In this document: piece after piece, positions 26,001 to 33,866 of the stretch
Layout: each line of letters starts with the position of its first letter
Numbering within the stretch: position 1 is the stretch's first letter
From: an uncultured Pseudomonadota bacterium
GTDB lineage: Bacteria > Myxococcota_A > UBA796 > UBA2385
NCBI GenBank assembly: GCA_913044235.1
Contig: CAJWOS010000008.1
Location: forward strand, 1-37,700
Length of the DNA stretch: 37,700 bases
Reading direction: 5' to 3'
The notes under the pieces: model-generated
Databases searched by the model: none
Told to the model about the DNA's origin: nothing
The model's input: only the letters and a program-made list of their open reading frames with translations
Made by a program: the position numbers and the translations under genes

Positions 26001-28584
26001 CCGCGACGAGACCCGCAAAGCGAACGACCACTTTGTTGCGGTCATCTACCGCTCGGAGGGCGACGCGGTCCGTGCAGATGGCGCGGGCATGTCCAAGCTT
26101 GTCGAGCAACACGGCTCGCAAGCCATCGAGTACAACAACCGGTGGGCAAAAAAGAAGGTCAAACCCACCATTTTTGGCGAAGGCAGTGCCGATATTCGGC
26201 GCAACGTCGAGAGCGCTACGAACACACCAAAGGCTCCGGAGAAAGGCGCGACGCCGCAGCTTCACGGCAAGGAAACCACTCGACAGCAGAAGGCGCAGCT
26301 GGAAAGTCTACTCGGAGCCAACGAGCAAAAGACCACCGATGGGAACACCCTTACGGAGGCCGGTCACCAGCAGCGGCAAGCCACAGTCTCAGAGTTCGAA
26401 CAAAAGCGGCAGGCGACGCTGGGGAATGCACGGAACAAGAGAGACCGCAGCCAGCGGGCGCGAAACCTCGGTCCCGAGGCGGAGGCGGTAGGGAAGAAGT
26501 TTGCAGCGGCGGGCGGTGACAGCGTTCCCGAGTACTACGATAATGTCACCAACCACTCCAGCGCGGCGATGAACGACGGTGCCACACCGCTCAACAAGAA
26601 CACCGCGAAGACGCTCGATCAGTACGAACACATGCCGCTTGTCATGCGGCTCGACTGGGACGGGCAGACTGGGGGAGCCGGCGGCTCGAGCGGCCCGTCA
26701 CCCACGTCGATGCCGTCGCCCAAGTCGTCTACGACCGCAGCCGGCCAGGGCAACGCCCACGCTTCGGTCGCGCTGCAGGAGAGCATGCGTCAGCGGATGC
26801 TGCACAGCATCTCAAGCTACAGCTCGGCCGTCGCGCAGCCATCGGCGAAGTCGTTGAAGGAGGGTGTGGCCGAGGGTCTCGAGGACACCGCCGCAGACCT
26901 CTTCACCACCAACAACCTCGATGGCAGCGACGTGGTCAATGGCTACGGCCACCAAGGCGCGGGTGGAGTCACCGGCGCGGGCACTGGAATTGGCGTCCGC
27001 ACGGTCAACAACCTCTTCAGCACCGGTGCTGTCGATGAGCAGGGCAACGCGGTCATGGAGACCGACAAGCAAGGCAATCCCACCGACAAGCAGAAGCGCG
27101 TGTCCTACAAAGACCGACTGCTGGGCATGACCGGCTTTGCGGGGCAGGATGCCTCAGGGGACTCTCAGCACGGCAAGGGCCTTCAAGAGATGCAACAGCG
27201 CGAGGCTGCGGAGCTCGATGCGCGTCTTGCTCAGTTTGAGCAGGACTATGTGTCGGCGAGCGGTGGTCTCAGTGCTCCTCCTGTTGCACAGGAGCAGGTT
27301 GCACACGATGCCTCCGTGGACTGGCAGTTGTATGACGGTGAGATTCAGCGTCTGCAGTCGCGGGCCGCGGAGGTCGAACCGCTCCGGGCTGAGGCCGAAA
27401 AGACCACGGAGCTCCTGGAGACCGAAAAAGCGGCTGTGGAGCAGATGCGTCCCCAGGTGGAGACCCACAAGGCAGAGATCGACGAAAAGAAGGCACTCCA
27501 AACGGACGCTGATAAGGGCCAGACCGAGCTGCAGTCGGAGGGGGCCGCGGTCACCGAAAATGCTGGGAAGGTTCTCGGTCCGCTGGGAGGATTCATTGGG
27601 CCCTTCCAGCAAATGGCTGGGATGATTCCGTCGAAGATCTCGTCGAGCGGAGCACGAGCCGCACAAGGCGCCAATCAGCTCCAGTCCGGCTTCTTGGATG
27701 CCAACGCCAGCGGCAGTAGCACCACTGCCGCAGCCACCGAGGGCAAGGCGATGGTGGGCGAGATGAAGAACAGCACCGAAGTTGCGAGCGCCAGCACCTC
27801 GAAGTCCGAAGGTGATCTTGGAACTGTGGAAGCCAACGTGAACGCAGACATTGGCGAGACGGAACAGGGCAAGATGGAGCTCGACCAGGCACAGGCCGAT
27901 ACCGATGCTCGCATCGCCGATCTGGAAAGCCGAAAGGCGAGTGCGACCTCCACGCACTCGGGTGCGTTATCCTCGATGTCTTCGTGGGCCAGCCAGCACC
28001 ATGGGGCGCGCACCGGGCACAAGTCCAGTGGAGACCAGGAGCTGGCCGATCTCGAAGCGGAGGCCAAAAAGCTCGAAGAAGAAGAAAAGGGGAAGGGCGG
28101 TGCCACGGGCACAGCGTTTGCCTCCTTGGCGGGGCCCATGCCCTCCGAGAGTACCGCCAGCCTTGACTCCGGACTGTTCACCGGCGGCTTCGCCCTTCCA
28201 GGGTCCGTGTCGGACAAGATGAGCTCGGCCTTCGGACAGGACTTTTCAAACGTGCGAATTCACACTGGCAGTCTCGCCAACGAAGCGGCATCGGGCTTCA
28301 ATGCGCAAGCCTTCAACTTCGGCTCCCACATCATATTCGGCAGTGGGCAGTATCGACCGGGCACGACTGAGGGGGACAGCCTCCTCGCCCACGAGCTCAC
28401 ACACGTGGTCCAGCAGCCTTCCCACGGGATCCGCCAAGGCAGCGCGGGGGTTCGCCTCGAGCGGCCCGGCGCGCAGGTCGAGAAGGAAGCATCACACGTC
28501 GCGTCTGCCATGAAGAATGCCTCCGGCTCATCGTTCGAGGGCATTGCGAAGCAAGCGATGCGTGGCGGTAAGCTGAAGAACTGA
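23026..28584 (+). CDS. Giant protein with two eCIS-core (DUF4157) zincin domains, N- and C-terminal
   Basis: 1852 residues, no signal peptide. Residues about 154-235 are an eCIS-core domain (LPSQVRADLERRFGGVSFAD, VRIHTDG, then HELTHVLQ with HELTH at 223-227). Residues about 391-430 are a Glu-rich acidic run. Residues about 580-655 are strongly hydrophobic (LSTVCLVVAGAGFVASLFFP and following), perhaps a membrane-inserting hairpin. Residues about 720-1160 are Lys/Arg-rich. Residues about 1385-1510 and 1540-1690 look like coiled coils. Residues about 1715-1852 are a second eCIS core (GQDFSNVRIHTGS, HELTHVVQ with HELTH at 1789-1793). eCIS-core domains mark cargo or toxins associated with extracellular contractile injection systems, and HExxH implies a zinc protease. 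No known toxin domain was recognised between them. AGAGGG precedes the ATG. It heads a run of co-oriented genes. Confidence 0.9.
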   Translation: MNRDALERLGSRRPAELPASRSANEQDGSQRAVSERSVRSGGPSWAPHGPFTNEAHLHFGNQIVGAALRGDEVEGPGSVIHTVMALGSAGVHVGDSFFDVVPNSRMGEVVDQEAQVEADGPSVTLAARIQRRRASGESSGAAAQPVQAALQAGGRPLPSQVRADLERRFGGVSFADVRIHTDGRAARAAESVQAEAFTVGQQIWFSRGAFSPETRTGMHLLTHELTHVLQNRQSEMLSGGTEVNGVAVSAPSDSREREAEAVAHEVSRVEAAPEVDGPGDALSQLASRWSVEIATMSGAAGSDVGVGAESVRAAGAPSTDAGGITAQRRTPTGGDETEDKSARYKTLPDGTKIEIHADGSGSFYMLGPDGEKVACDEGGEPSPGAEDKLAAEVCEEEEEEEVEEVCEEEEEEAASDEEAVEEEQAEEQAKGEGDLVVGDGAGDEALPTTPGGGGPAGFPVLSEGPLAPYVHEKSWHEAWAASGSQEGALNTMDGGDKGSLVLNALGSGAAEGLVNGAQALIVDTILNKLTKRIPYAGGFIGAAEILKDPGAWWEGSFAQPFSQLGDLWAGDWIDKLEAVVNILDMVNTVIGTLSTVCLVVAGAGFVASLFFPALFPFVAMAAKWGLLLGEISSLAGLVIDVVRGALIAARTAQILISDADPALQAKRAERLQAQTGKWVASSTARAGNSLTRKPGNNADGPDAPKTGTPKAGGGGPDATSTRKSWKSRMNDAFNPVRQIKNQKRAVFGGTDADGNHTKGAWAETRDMHKAYKGTKGKPVGERLDAMQAVGGDGPIVSEQSRKRVDQYDQAKTSQKKTNRGRQSSETPEQMKSRVKDNIAASKKARKANNKGQGLADHSDDGITSRSLEPAAIRKQAMSADFWDPKNASSRKAMRKGVQAKAARETDPRKKAALLKIADDIVINERLLQEQLTGRQQGDDDLGAYARVTQESMLDQYGTAGPRGIQNVAKAKDVAGVSSATEMTDRLGIGQGYRDETRKANDHFVAVIYRSEGDAVRADGAGMSKLVEQHGSQAIEYNNRWAKKKVKPTIFGEGSADIRRNVESATNTPKAPEKGATPQLHGKETTRQQKAQLESLLGANEQKTTDGNTLTEAGHQQRQATVSEFEQKRQATLGNARNKRDRSQRARNLGPEAEAVGKKFAAAGGDSVPEYYDNVTNHSSAAMNDGATPLNKNTAKTLDQYEHMPLVMRLDWDGQTGGAGGSSGPSPTSMPSPKSSTTAAGQGNAHASVALQESMRQRMLHSISSYSSAVAQPSAKSLKEGVAEGLEDTAADLFTTNNLDGSDVVNGYGHQGAGGVTGAGTGIGVRTVNNLFSTGAVDEQGNAVMETDKQGNPTDKQKRVSYKDRLLGMTGFAGQDASGDSQHGKGLQEMQQREAAELDARLAQFEQDYVSASGGLSAPPVAQEQVAHDASVDWQLYDGEIQRLQSRAAEVEPLRAEAEKTTELLETEKAAVEQMRPQVETHKAEIDEKKALQTDADKGQTELQSEGAAVTENAGKVLGPLGGFIGPFQQMAGMIPSKISSSGARAAQGANQLQSGFLDANASGSSTTAAATEGKAMVGEMKNSTEVASASTSKSEGDLGTVEANVNADIGETEQGKMELDQAQADTDARIADLESRKASATSTHSGALSSMSSWASQHHGARTGHKSSGDQELADLEAEAKKLEEEEKGKGGATGTAFASLAGPMPSESTASLDSGLFTGGFALPGSVSDKMSSAFGQDFSNVRIHTGSLANEAASGFNAQAFNFGSHIIFGSGQYRPGTTEGDSLLAHELTHVVQQPSHGIRQGSAGVRLERPGAQVEKEASHVASAMKNASGSSFEGIAKQAMRGGKLKN

Positions 28585-28603
28585 ATCGCGGTCGCGCCGC
28601 GCC

Positions 28604-29221
28604 ATGGATGTCATGAACCCTTCCAGTCCTTCCCGGGTCGTCCGGGTGCTCCCCGAGTCTGTATTGCTTAGCACTGGCTGTGCGTGCCCCACGGGGCTGC
28701 AGCTGGTCGTACCGCTGGAGCTGTTTGAGAACCCCACAGTCGAGCTTTATGCTGCGGCATTTGGATACACGACCACGGTGCTCGACCGCATGACTGCACG
28801 CGGCGACAACCTGGTCGTGATTACGGCAGAGGCCGATTCCGAGGTGGGTATTGCCACGGATGCGGCGCTTGCGGGGCTGCTTCGAGACCTGCGGCCGGAG
28901 GAAGGCACCTTTTCGGACATCGAAGTGGCGGAAGCCCTCAACACGTTGGCCGGTCGGGCGGGCAGTCGGATCCGTCAGGTTCAGCGGGCGCTGCAGAATG
29001 TGTTCGGCATTCGGGATCCGCTGTTCGGGCAGCCGCGATTTGCGTCGCAGCGTTGGGCTGACCGACGCCTGATGGCGCCGTTTTACTTGGATGAAAAGAT
29101 CGACATGGAGGCGATCGAAGAGACGGGGAACCCACTCTTGCCGGGATCTGCGCTCCAGCTCGATGCGTATCCGAGCATGCCGCTCGTGCAGCGCTTGCGG
29201 TGGACAGCGGAGTCTTCATGA
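28604..29221 (+). CDS. Unknown 205-residue protein, second gene of the eCIS-core operon
   Basis: I do not recognise this protein. It starts 20 bases after the giant gene and its TGA overlaps the next ATG by the ATGA form, so the three are surely co-transcribed. It has no signal peptide or membrane helix. The middle (VGIATDAALAGLLRDL then FSDIEVAEALNTLAGRAGSRI) has an alpha/beta look vaguely like CheX/CheC domains, but the resemblance is too weak to name. The C-terminal third (FGQPRFASQRWADRRLMAPF, then SMPLVQRLRW) is basic and aromatic. Start may be ATG 28604 or ATG 28613; neither has a clear binding site, so translation may couple to the upstream gene. A chaperone or adaptor for the giant protein is a guess from position only. 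Confidence 0.75.
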   Translation: MDVMNPSSPSRVVRVLPESVLLSTGCACPTGLQLVVPLELFENPTVELYAAAFGYTTTVLDRMTARGDNLVVITAEADSEVGIATDAALAGLLRDLRPEEGTFSDIEVAEALNTLAGRAGSRIRQVQRALQNVFGIRDPLFGQPRFASQRWADRRLMAPFYLDEKIDMEAIEETGNPLLPGSALQLDAYPSMPLVQRLRWTAESS

Positions 29222-30258
29222 GTGCACTCGACACGGCAGCGGCAGAAGCACGCCTCCTGGAAATCCAGCAACATATCGGCAGTCTCGGAGCCGCTCCCAG
29301 CGCTGGGCAAGCGCTCGATGGCTGGATGGAGGCGGCAGCACTGTCGCTGGTCCTCGGTCGCCTCGACCTCGCACGCGCGGCGCTCGGGGATGCGCGCCGA
29401 GCACTCGAGTCGGCTGGTCGACCGGTCGACGAGGCGCGAGTGCTCTTGCAGTGGGCGCGGGTGGAGAACAAGGCAGGCGACGCAGACCTTGCCGAGCGTA
29501 TGCTGTCGGCGGCCGCCGGTCTCGCCGAGCAAGGGGGCGATCATGGCGTGCAAGCCCGCGCGCTCGGCGAGCTGGCCGGGCGTCGCGTGGCCCGGGGAGA
29601 TCATGAAGGCGCGGCATCCCTGTACCAGACCGCATCGGTGCTTTGCGACGAGGTGGGCAATCCGGCGGATCTCCTTCAGCATGTGATGGGGGCTGCGACA
29701 GCTCTGCAGCTCAGCGGTGCTGCAGGTCGGGCCTTCGACCTATTGAGCGCGGCGCTGGATCACATTCGGCCGGATGCGGGTGACGGTGTTCCATGGCGTC
29801 CGGTTCTGTATGCGCGTGCCATGGCGGTGTCCCTGGGACGTGAAGCCGGCGTGCCTGGTGCAGACAATGAAGCTCTGGAAGGCATCCTCAGTGATGCGGA
29901 GGAGCTCGGGGAGCGTGCTGTGGCCGGCTGGATTCGCTTTGAGGCATCGAAGTGGGCGGCCCAGGCGGGGCGTCGCAACGAAGCGGTAAAGCTGGCGGAG
30001 GCTGCGAGATCCGACGCTCTGGCCGCTCGTGATTCGGCTCTGTACCTGCAGTCTGCATTGCTCTCGGCACATTTCTTCGAGGTCGATGGCCACGATGCTG
30101 GAGTCCTCAAGATGCTGCACACGGCGCGGGGCACCCTGGGAGACTTGCTGGGAGACGAAGGGCAGCGACCGGTTCTCGAGGTGATTCGTGCCACGCATGA
30201 GCGGTGGGGCGACGATCGGTATGAGGCTGCCCGCACCATGCTGGCGGGGATGGACTGA
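29218..30258 (+). CDS. TPR-like helical repeat protein
   Basis: 346 residues, almost entirely helical, Ala/Leu/Arg-rich with periodic pairs of amphipathic helices about 34-40 residues apart (for example GRLDLARAALGDARRALESA, AGDADLAERMLSAAAGLAEQ, GDHEGAASLYQTASVLCDEV, GRRNEAVKLAEAARSDALAA), each with the small-residue spacing of tetratricopeptide repeats. Such scaffolds bind partner proteins. ATG 29218 overlaps the stop of the previous gene by four bases and has GGAG just upstream. Cytoplasmic; no signal peptide. Within this operon it could hold or guide the large eCIS-core protein, but that is inference. 157 bases separate it from the next gene. Confidence 0.85.
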   Translation: MSALDTAAAEARLLEIQQHIGSLGAAPSAGQALDGWMEAAALSLVLGRLDLARAALGDARRALESAGRPVDEARVLLQWARVENKAGDADLAERMLSAAAGLAEQGGDHGVQARALGELAGRRVARGDHEGAASLYQTASVLCDEVGNPADLLQHVMGAATALQLSGAAGRAFDLLSAALDHIRPDAGDGVPWRPVLYARAMAVSLGREAGVPGADNEALEGILSDAEELGERAVAGWIRFEASKWAAQAGRRNEAVKLAEAARSDALAARDSALYLQSALLSAHFFEVDGHDAGVLKMLHTARGTLGDLLGDEGQRPVLEVIRATHERWGDDRYEAARTMLAGMD

Positions 30259-30414
30259 AGCGGAGCGGGGGGTTCGATGGCGGTCCACAGTCCAGCGAGT
30301 CCACTCAGAAGACGTCCACAGGACCATATGGTTCGCGATGCCGTCAATGTCATCGTGATGAAACCCACGCGATGGAGCGCCATGGTAGCGTGAGACGTCA
30401 CGAGGACTCTTCTG

Positions 30415-30855
30415 TTGCCCCTTTCTCGACATCCCATCGCGCGCCCGCTCTCCGACGTACTCATGCGGTACCCGTCGGTGGTGATCGTGGACTCCGTGAA
30501 TGGAACGGCTCGTGGGGTGCGCTGGGAGGTGGAAGGCGACGCGGAGGACTGGGAGCGCATCCAGGCGTCCGGTTGGTTCGGCGTTCGCCCCGACATCCTC
30601 GGTCCGATTTATGGTGGTGGCTTTACGGCCGGCAAGCCATACATCTTCACTCTGCAGTTGTTGCCGTACATCTTCACACCGCTTGGGCTTCTTGCTCCCA
30701 AGCCAGAAGAGGTCGTCAACCTCCTGCGCGGGCTTGAGCCCAACGCAGCCGCTCGGCGGCCAGACTCCTGGCGATTGTTGAGCGTGATGCAGCGACAGAA
30801 CCCAAAAGTACAGATCGGCCTCACGACCAGTTACTTCGAGCAGCAGCTGGCGTAG
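30415..30855 (+). CDS. Unknown 146-residue protein, eCIS-core operon
   Basis: I do not recognise it. The only long start is TTG 30415, with GAGG nine bases upstream; ATG 30463 would give 130 residues but lacks a binding site. The sequence is mixed alpha/beta with a Gly/aromatic patch (WFGVRPDILGPIYGGGFTAG), a repeated PYIF motif (KPYIFTLQLLPYIFTPLG) and a C-terminal helical tail (DSWRLLSVMQRQNPKVQIGL). It has no signal peptide. It ends 33 bases before the next gene, supporting co-transcription with the 447-residue protein. Function cannot be inferred. Confidence 0.65.
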   Translation: MPLSRHPIARPLSDVLMRYPSVVIVDSVNGTARGVRWEVEGDAEDWERIQASGWFGVRPDILGPIYGGGFTAGKPYIFTLQLLPYIFTPLGLLAPKPEEVVNLLRGLEPNAAARRPDSWRLLSVMQRQNPKVQIGLTTSYFEQQLA

Positions 30856-30887
30856 ACTACGCCGGGCCAGCCCCTGGAGACGAAGCG

Positions 30888-32231
30888 ATGTCCAAGAGTC
30901 GCATGCAAACAAGCGTATCCTCGGAAGAGCGGGCTCCCGTCTTGGAAGAAAATGAGTCCGTGACATCCACTGGTGGGGATCGCGGGAACCAGGCTGCTGC
31001 CCAGCAGCTGGCGCCCGCCGCAGAAGAAGAGTCACCGTCGGTCACGCTCGGCGACGTGGGAGACGCCAACTCCTTCATGAGCGCCGCAAGCCGCGCCATG
31101 GACGCTGCGCTCCCCACGGTGGGCTCCTTCGCCAAGATCTCGGTTGCTGGAAACATCCCGCTGGTCACCTATGGCGTGGCCGACATCACGTTCAGCCCAT
31201 CCCTCGACCTGCAGGTGGCTCGAGAGAGAACGGGTGGCTACTCCGCGATGATCGCGGCCAAGGTGCAGCTGAAGGCCAAGGCTGGGCAAGAGGGCTGGGG
31301 CTGGTTCCCCGACTTCGAAGCGTACGTGTCGGGCTACCTCAAGGGCTCGCTGAAGATCCAGGGCGACTCCGCCACGGAGATCATGCGCCTCTTCATGCTC
31401 GCGGTGCGGCACACGATGGAAGCCGCCTGCGACGCTGCAGGCGCTCCCGAAGGCATCAAAGAAAACATCGCTGGCGCCATCATGGGCGAGGACACCAAGC
31501 AGGAAACCTTGCACGGGATGGACAAGTACGACCGGGTGATCGCTTCGGTCGGGCTTGGTGCCGAGGCCGGCGCATCCGCGGGCGCGTTCAGCGGTTCCGT
31601 CGGCGCCGACCTCTCGCACACCACCATGCTCACCAACAAAGACGGCGACATGGACAATGCGGAGGTGAACTCCTTCGGCCGTGCGTCTTTCACGGTGTCG
31701 GGCTCGATGAGTCTGCCTTCGCTTCCCATCAAGATCAGCCCGAAGATCAGCTTCATCATGGGCACAGACGGGAAGCCTGTGGAGTGGTTCGTGGCCATGG
31801 GTGCAACCGGCACCATGACTGCAGGCGAGTTTGCACCCATCGCGCTGATGGGGGCCGACTGGGCCACCGAGTTCAGCATCGCCATGGGCAACATGATTCG
31901 GAACGCGGCCAACAAGGGTGCTCGCTCAGAATCGGGCATGATCACCGACATCGTCAATGGTCTCTCGTTCGGCCCCGAAGCGGTCACCTACACTGTCTTC
32001 GGTGACCAGCTCAAGAAGTGGGCCGTCTCCCCGGCGTTTGCTGGTGAGAGCCAGCAGAAGATCGAGTTTGGCATCAATGCACAGGCTGGCTGGTCGAAAT
32101 TCTTCGGTGCCAATTGCTCGGGTGCGCTGTCGTCTGTGCGGTCCTTCAAGCTGGGCGGCGGCGATGGCCCGCTCTCCATCGAAGCGAGCAAGGGCGACAA
32201 CATCGCGCAGTTCCGGAAGACCAGCAGCTGA
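30888..32231 (+). CDS. Unknown 447-residue Gly/Ala/Ser-rich protein, eCIS-core operon
   Basis: No recognised domain. Residues 1-50 are a charged, disordered-looking lead (SSEERAPVLEENES and AAEEESPS). The rest is Gly/Ala/Ser/Thr-rich with alternating hydrophobic strands (for example YSAMIAAKVQLKAKAG, IASVGLGAEAGASAGAFSGS, SFTVSGSMSLPSLPIKISPK, EWFVAMGATGTMTAGEF), which suggests a beta-sheet-rich fold. A helical segment with MRLFMLAVRHTMEAACDAAG interrupts it. There is no signal peptide, so it is not an ordinary outer-membrane barrel. GGAG lies eight bases before the ATG. Codon use resembles the giant gene. It might be another cargo or a structural partner of the module; this is inference from position. 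Confidence 0.8.
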   Translation: MSKSRMQTSVSSEERAPVLEENESVTSTGGDRGNQAAAQQLAPAAEEESPSVTLGDVGDANSFMSAASRAMDAALPTVGSFAKISVAGNIPLVTYGVADITFSPSLDLQVARERTGGYSAMIAAKVQLKAKAGQEGWGWFPDFEAYVSGYLKGSLKIQGDSATEIMRLFMLAVRHTMEAACDAAGAPEGIKENIAGAIMGEDTKQETLHGMDKYDRVIASVGLGAEAGASAGAFSGSVGADLSHTTMLTNKDGDMDNAEVNSFGRASFTVSGSMSLPSLPIKISPKISFIMGTDGKPVEWFVAMGATGTMTAGEFAPIALMGADWATEFSIAMGNMIRNAANKGARSESGMITDIVNGLSFGPEAVTYTVFGDQLKKWAVSPAFAGESQQKIEFGINAQAGWSKFFGANCSGALSSVRSFKLGGGDGPLSIEASKGDNIAQFRKTSS

Positions 32232-32466
32232 GGTCGATCCCGAGCCTCGAGAGGAACCCATGCCGGTGCCTTTGGGATGATTTTGTGGGTGCTACGGAGT
32301 GGCAGCCGCGGGTGTGATCATCGTGTGCGCTGGACGAGTGGGAGCAGCGCATGATCTCCCTCGGGGAGCGTCCGCTCGCAGACACCGAATGTTCTTTTCC
32401 AGGCTCCGTGGATGGGGCGGAGAAGGATACGCCCCGGATCATCGCGGTACCCGCAGGGTGAGCAGT

Positions 32467-33612
32467 ATGACCATCGAATTTTTTGAGGAGCTCGCCGGGT
32501 TTTCCACGTTCAACGAGCTTGTGAATGGGTCTCACTACCAGGAGATACCGGAGGGCTGGTTCGTGGTCGTGACCGACGTGGTGGGTTCCACCCGTGCCAT
32601 AGAGGCGGGGCGCTACAAAGACGTCAACACGATTGGCGCGGCAACCCTGGTGGCGATGCGCAACGCGATTCCCAACGTGTTGGTTCCGTTTGTGTTTGGC
32701 GGAGATGGAGCGAGCGCGGCGTTCCCAGGTGCATTCAAGTCCCAGGTGGTACGGGAGCTGAGTGCGCTGCGAACACTCTCCGAGGAACGCTTCGGGCTGG
32801 TGCTGCGCGTGGGCATCGTCTCGGTCGAAGAGCTCCGTGCCCGAGGGACGCCGGTCCTGGTGGCCAAATACCTCCTGGAAGGGAAGTATCCCCTGGCGCT
32901 ATTTCGAGGGGGTGCCCTGAGCCTCGCCGACCGGCTCATCAAGGGTGCAGGGGCCCAGTACGAGGTGCCGGTTGTGGAAGGAGCCGAGACAGATCTTCTT
33001 TCGCTTTCCTGCCGGTGGAAGGAGATCAAGCCGGCGGGTGGCTGTGCGCTGGCGATTCTCGCGATGGATCCACATGGAGAGGCATCATTGGTGGGGCAAC
33101 TGCTTGCAGGGATCGACACCATCCTCGACCCTGGGACTGATCAGGCAAACCCGGTGCGGGTTCCCAAGATGGCCTACCGGAGCCTTGGTGAAATGTGGTC
33201 TCAGGATGGTCGCTTCGCCCAGAGTGTGACCGCCCGCTTGCGGCGGCGCGTGGAGACATTCTTCGCGTACATCCTGTTCAACTGGAAGCTCGGAGTGCTG
33301 CTGCCGAAGCTCAGTCACTACGTAGATGCAACGCCGGCGCACACTGACTTTCGGAAGTTCGACGACATGCTGCGGATGGTCATCGACTGCACGCCCGCGC
33401 AGGCTGAACGCATCGAAGCGCTGTGCAAAACGCTGCGGACAGAGAGCGGGCTCGTGTATGGACTTCACCGCAACAGGGCGTCGTTGATGACCTGCTACGT
33501 GCCGGGCTTTGGGGACGGTGAGCATGTGCACTTCGTCGATGGGGCCGACGGAGGGTATGCCCTGGCGGCCAAACAGCTGAAGGCCCAGATCAAGGCTTCG
33601 TCGACTGCCTGA
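32467..33612 (+). CDS. DUF3095 family protein, class III nucleotide cyclase-like
   Basis: 381 residues from ATG 32467. The N-terminal half strongly matches DUF3095: PEGWFVVVTDVVGSTRAIEA, then GRYKDVNTIGAA and VPFVFGGDGASAAFP. DVVGST and FGGDGA resemble the two metal-aspartate sites of class III adenylate/guanylate cyclases, so a cyclase-like catalytic centre is plausible; activity is unproven for the family. The C-terminal half carries KPAGGCALAILAMD, FFAYILFNWKLG, KFDDMLRMVIDCTP, and LHRNRASLMTCYVP with HVHFVDGADGGYA near the end, also typical of the family. The longer frame starting at 32299 has Arg-rich codons that look non-coding. It lies 235 bases beyond the 447-residue gene, so may have its own promoter. 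A nucleotide signal for the module is a guess. Confidence 0.88.
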   Translation: MTIEFFEELAGFSTFNELVNGSHYQEIPEGWFVVVTDVVGSTRAIEAGRYKDVNTIGAATLVAMRNAIPNVLVPFVFGGDGASAAFPGAFKSQVVRELSALRTLSEERFGLVLRVGIVSVEELRARGTPVLVAKYLLEGKYPLALFRGGALSLADRLIKGAGAQYEVPVVEGAETDLLSLSCRWKEIKPAGGCALAILAMDPHGEASLVGQLLAGIDTILDPGTDQANPVRVPKMAYRSLGEMWSQDGRFAQSVTARLRRRVETFFAYILFNWKLGVLLPKLSHYVDATPAHTDFRKFDDMLRMVIDCTPAQAERIEALCKTLRTESGLVYGLHRNRASLMTCYVPGFGDGEHVHFVDGADGGYALAAKQLKAQIKASSTA

Positions 33613-33866
33613 GCGCCGATCGCCGGTGGCAGTGGATGGGACCACGGATGGGCTGAACGGTGTACACGGCGACCGATCGTGCCTTGTGGGGAAGAGCAGC
33701 GGGTTTCACCCCTGTCGGATTGACGATTACCAGCAATATCATCGCCCTGTGACGACAGTTTGATGATACATTGTACACAGATTGAGCGTTTCATCCAGTT
33801 CACGCCAGGGTTGGTTTGTGTGGCGCTCTCCTCTCTCCCTCCTCGATGCCCAAGCGACTGTGAACC

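Noticed and set aside
25056..26519. 487-codon plus-strand frame inside the eCIS-core gene
   Set aside because: Out-of-frame overlap with the giant gene, Gly/Arg/Gln-rich, with no binding site; it is a shadow.
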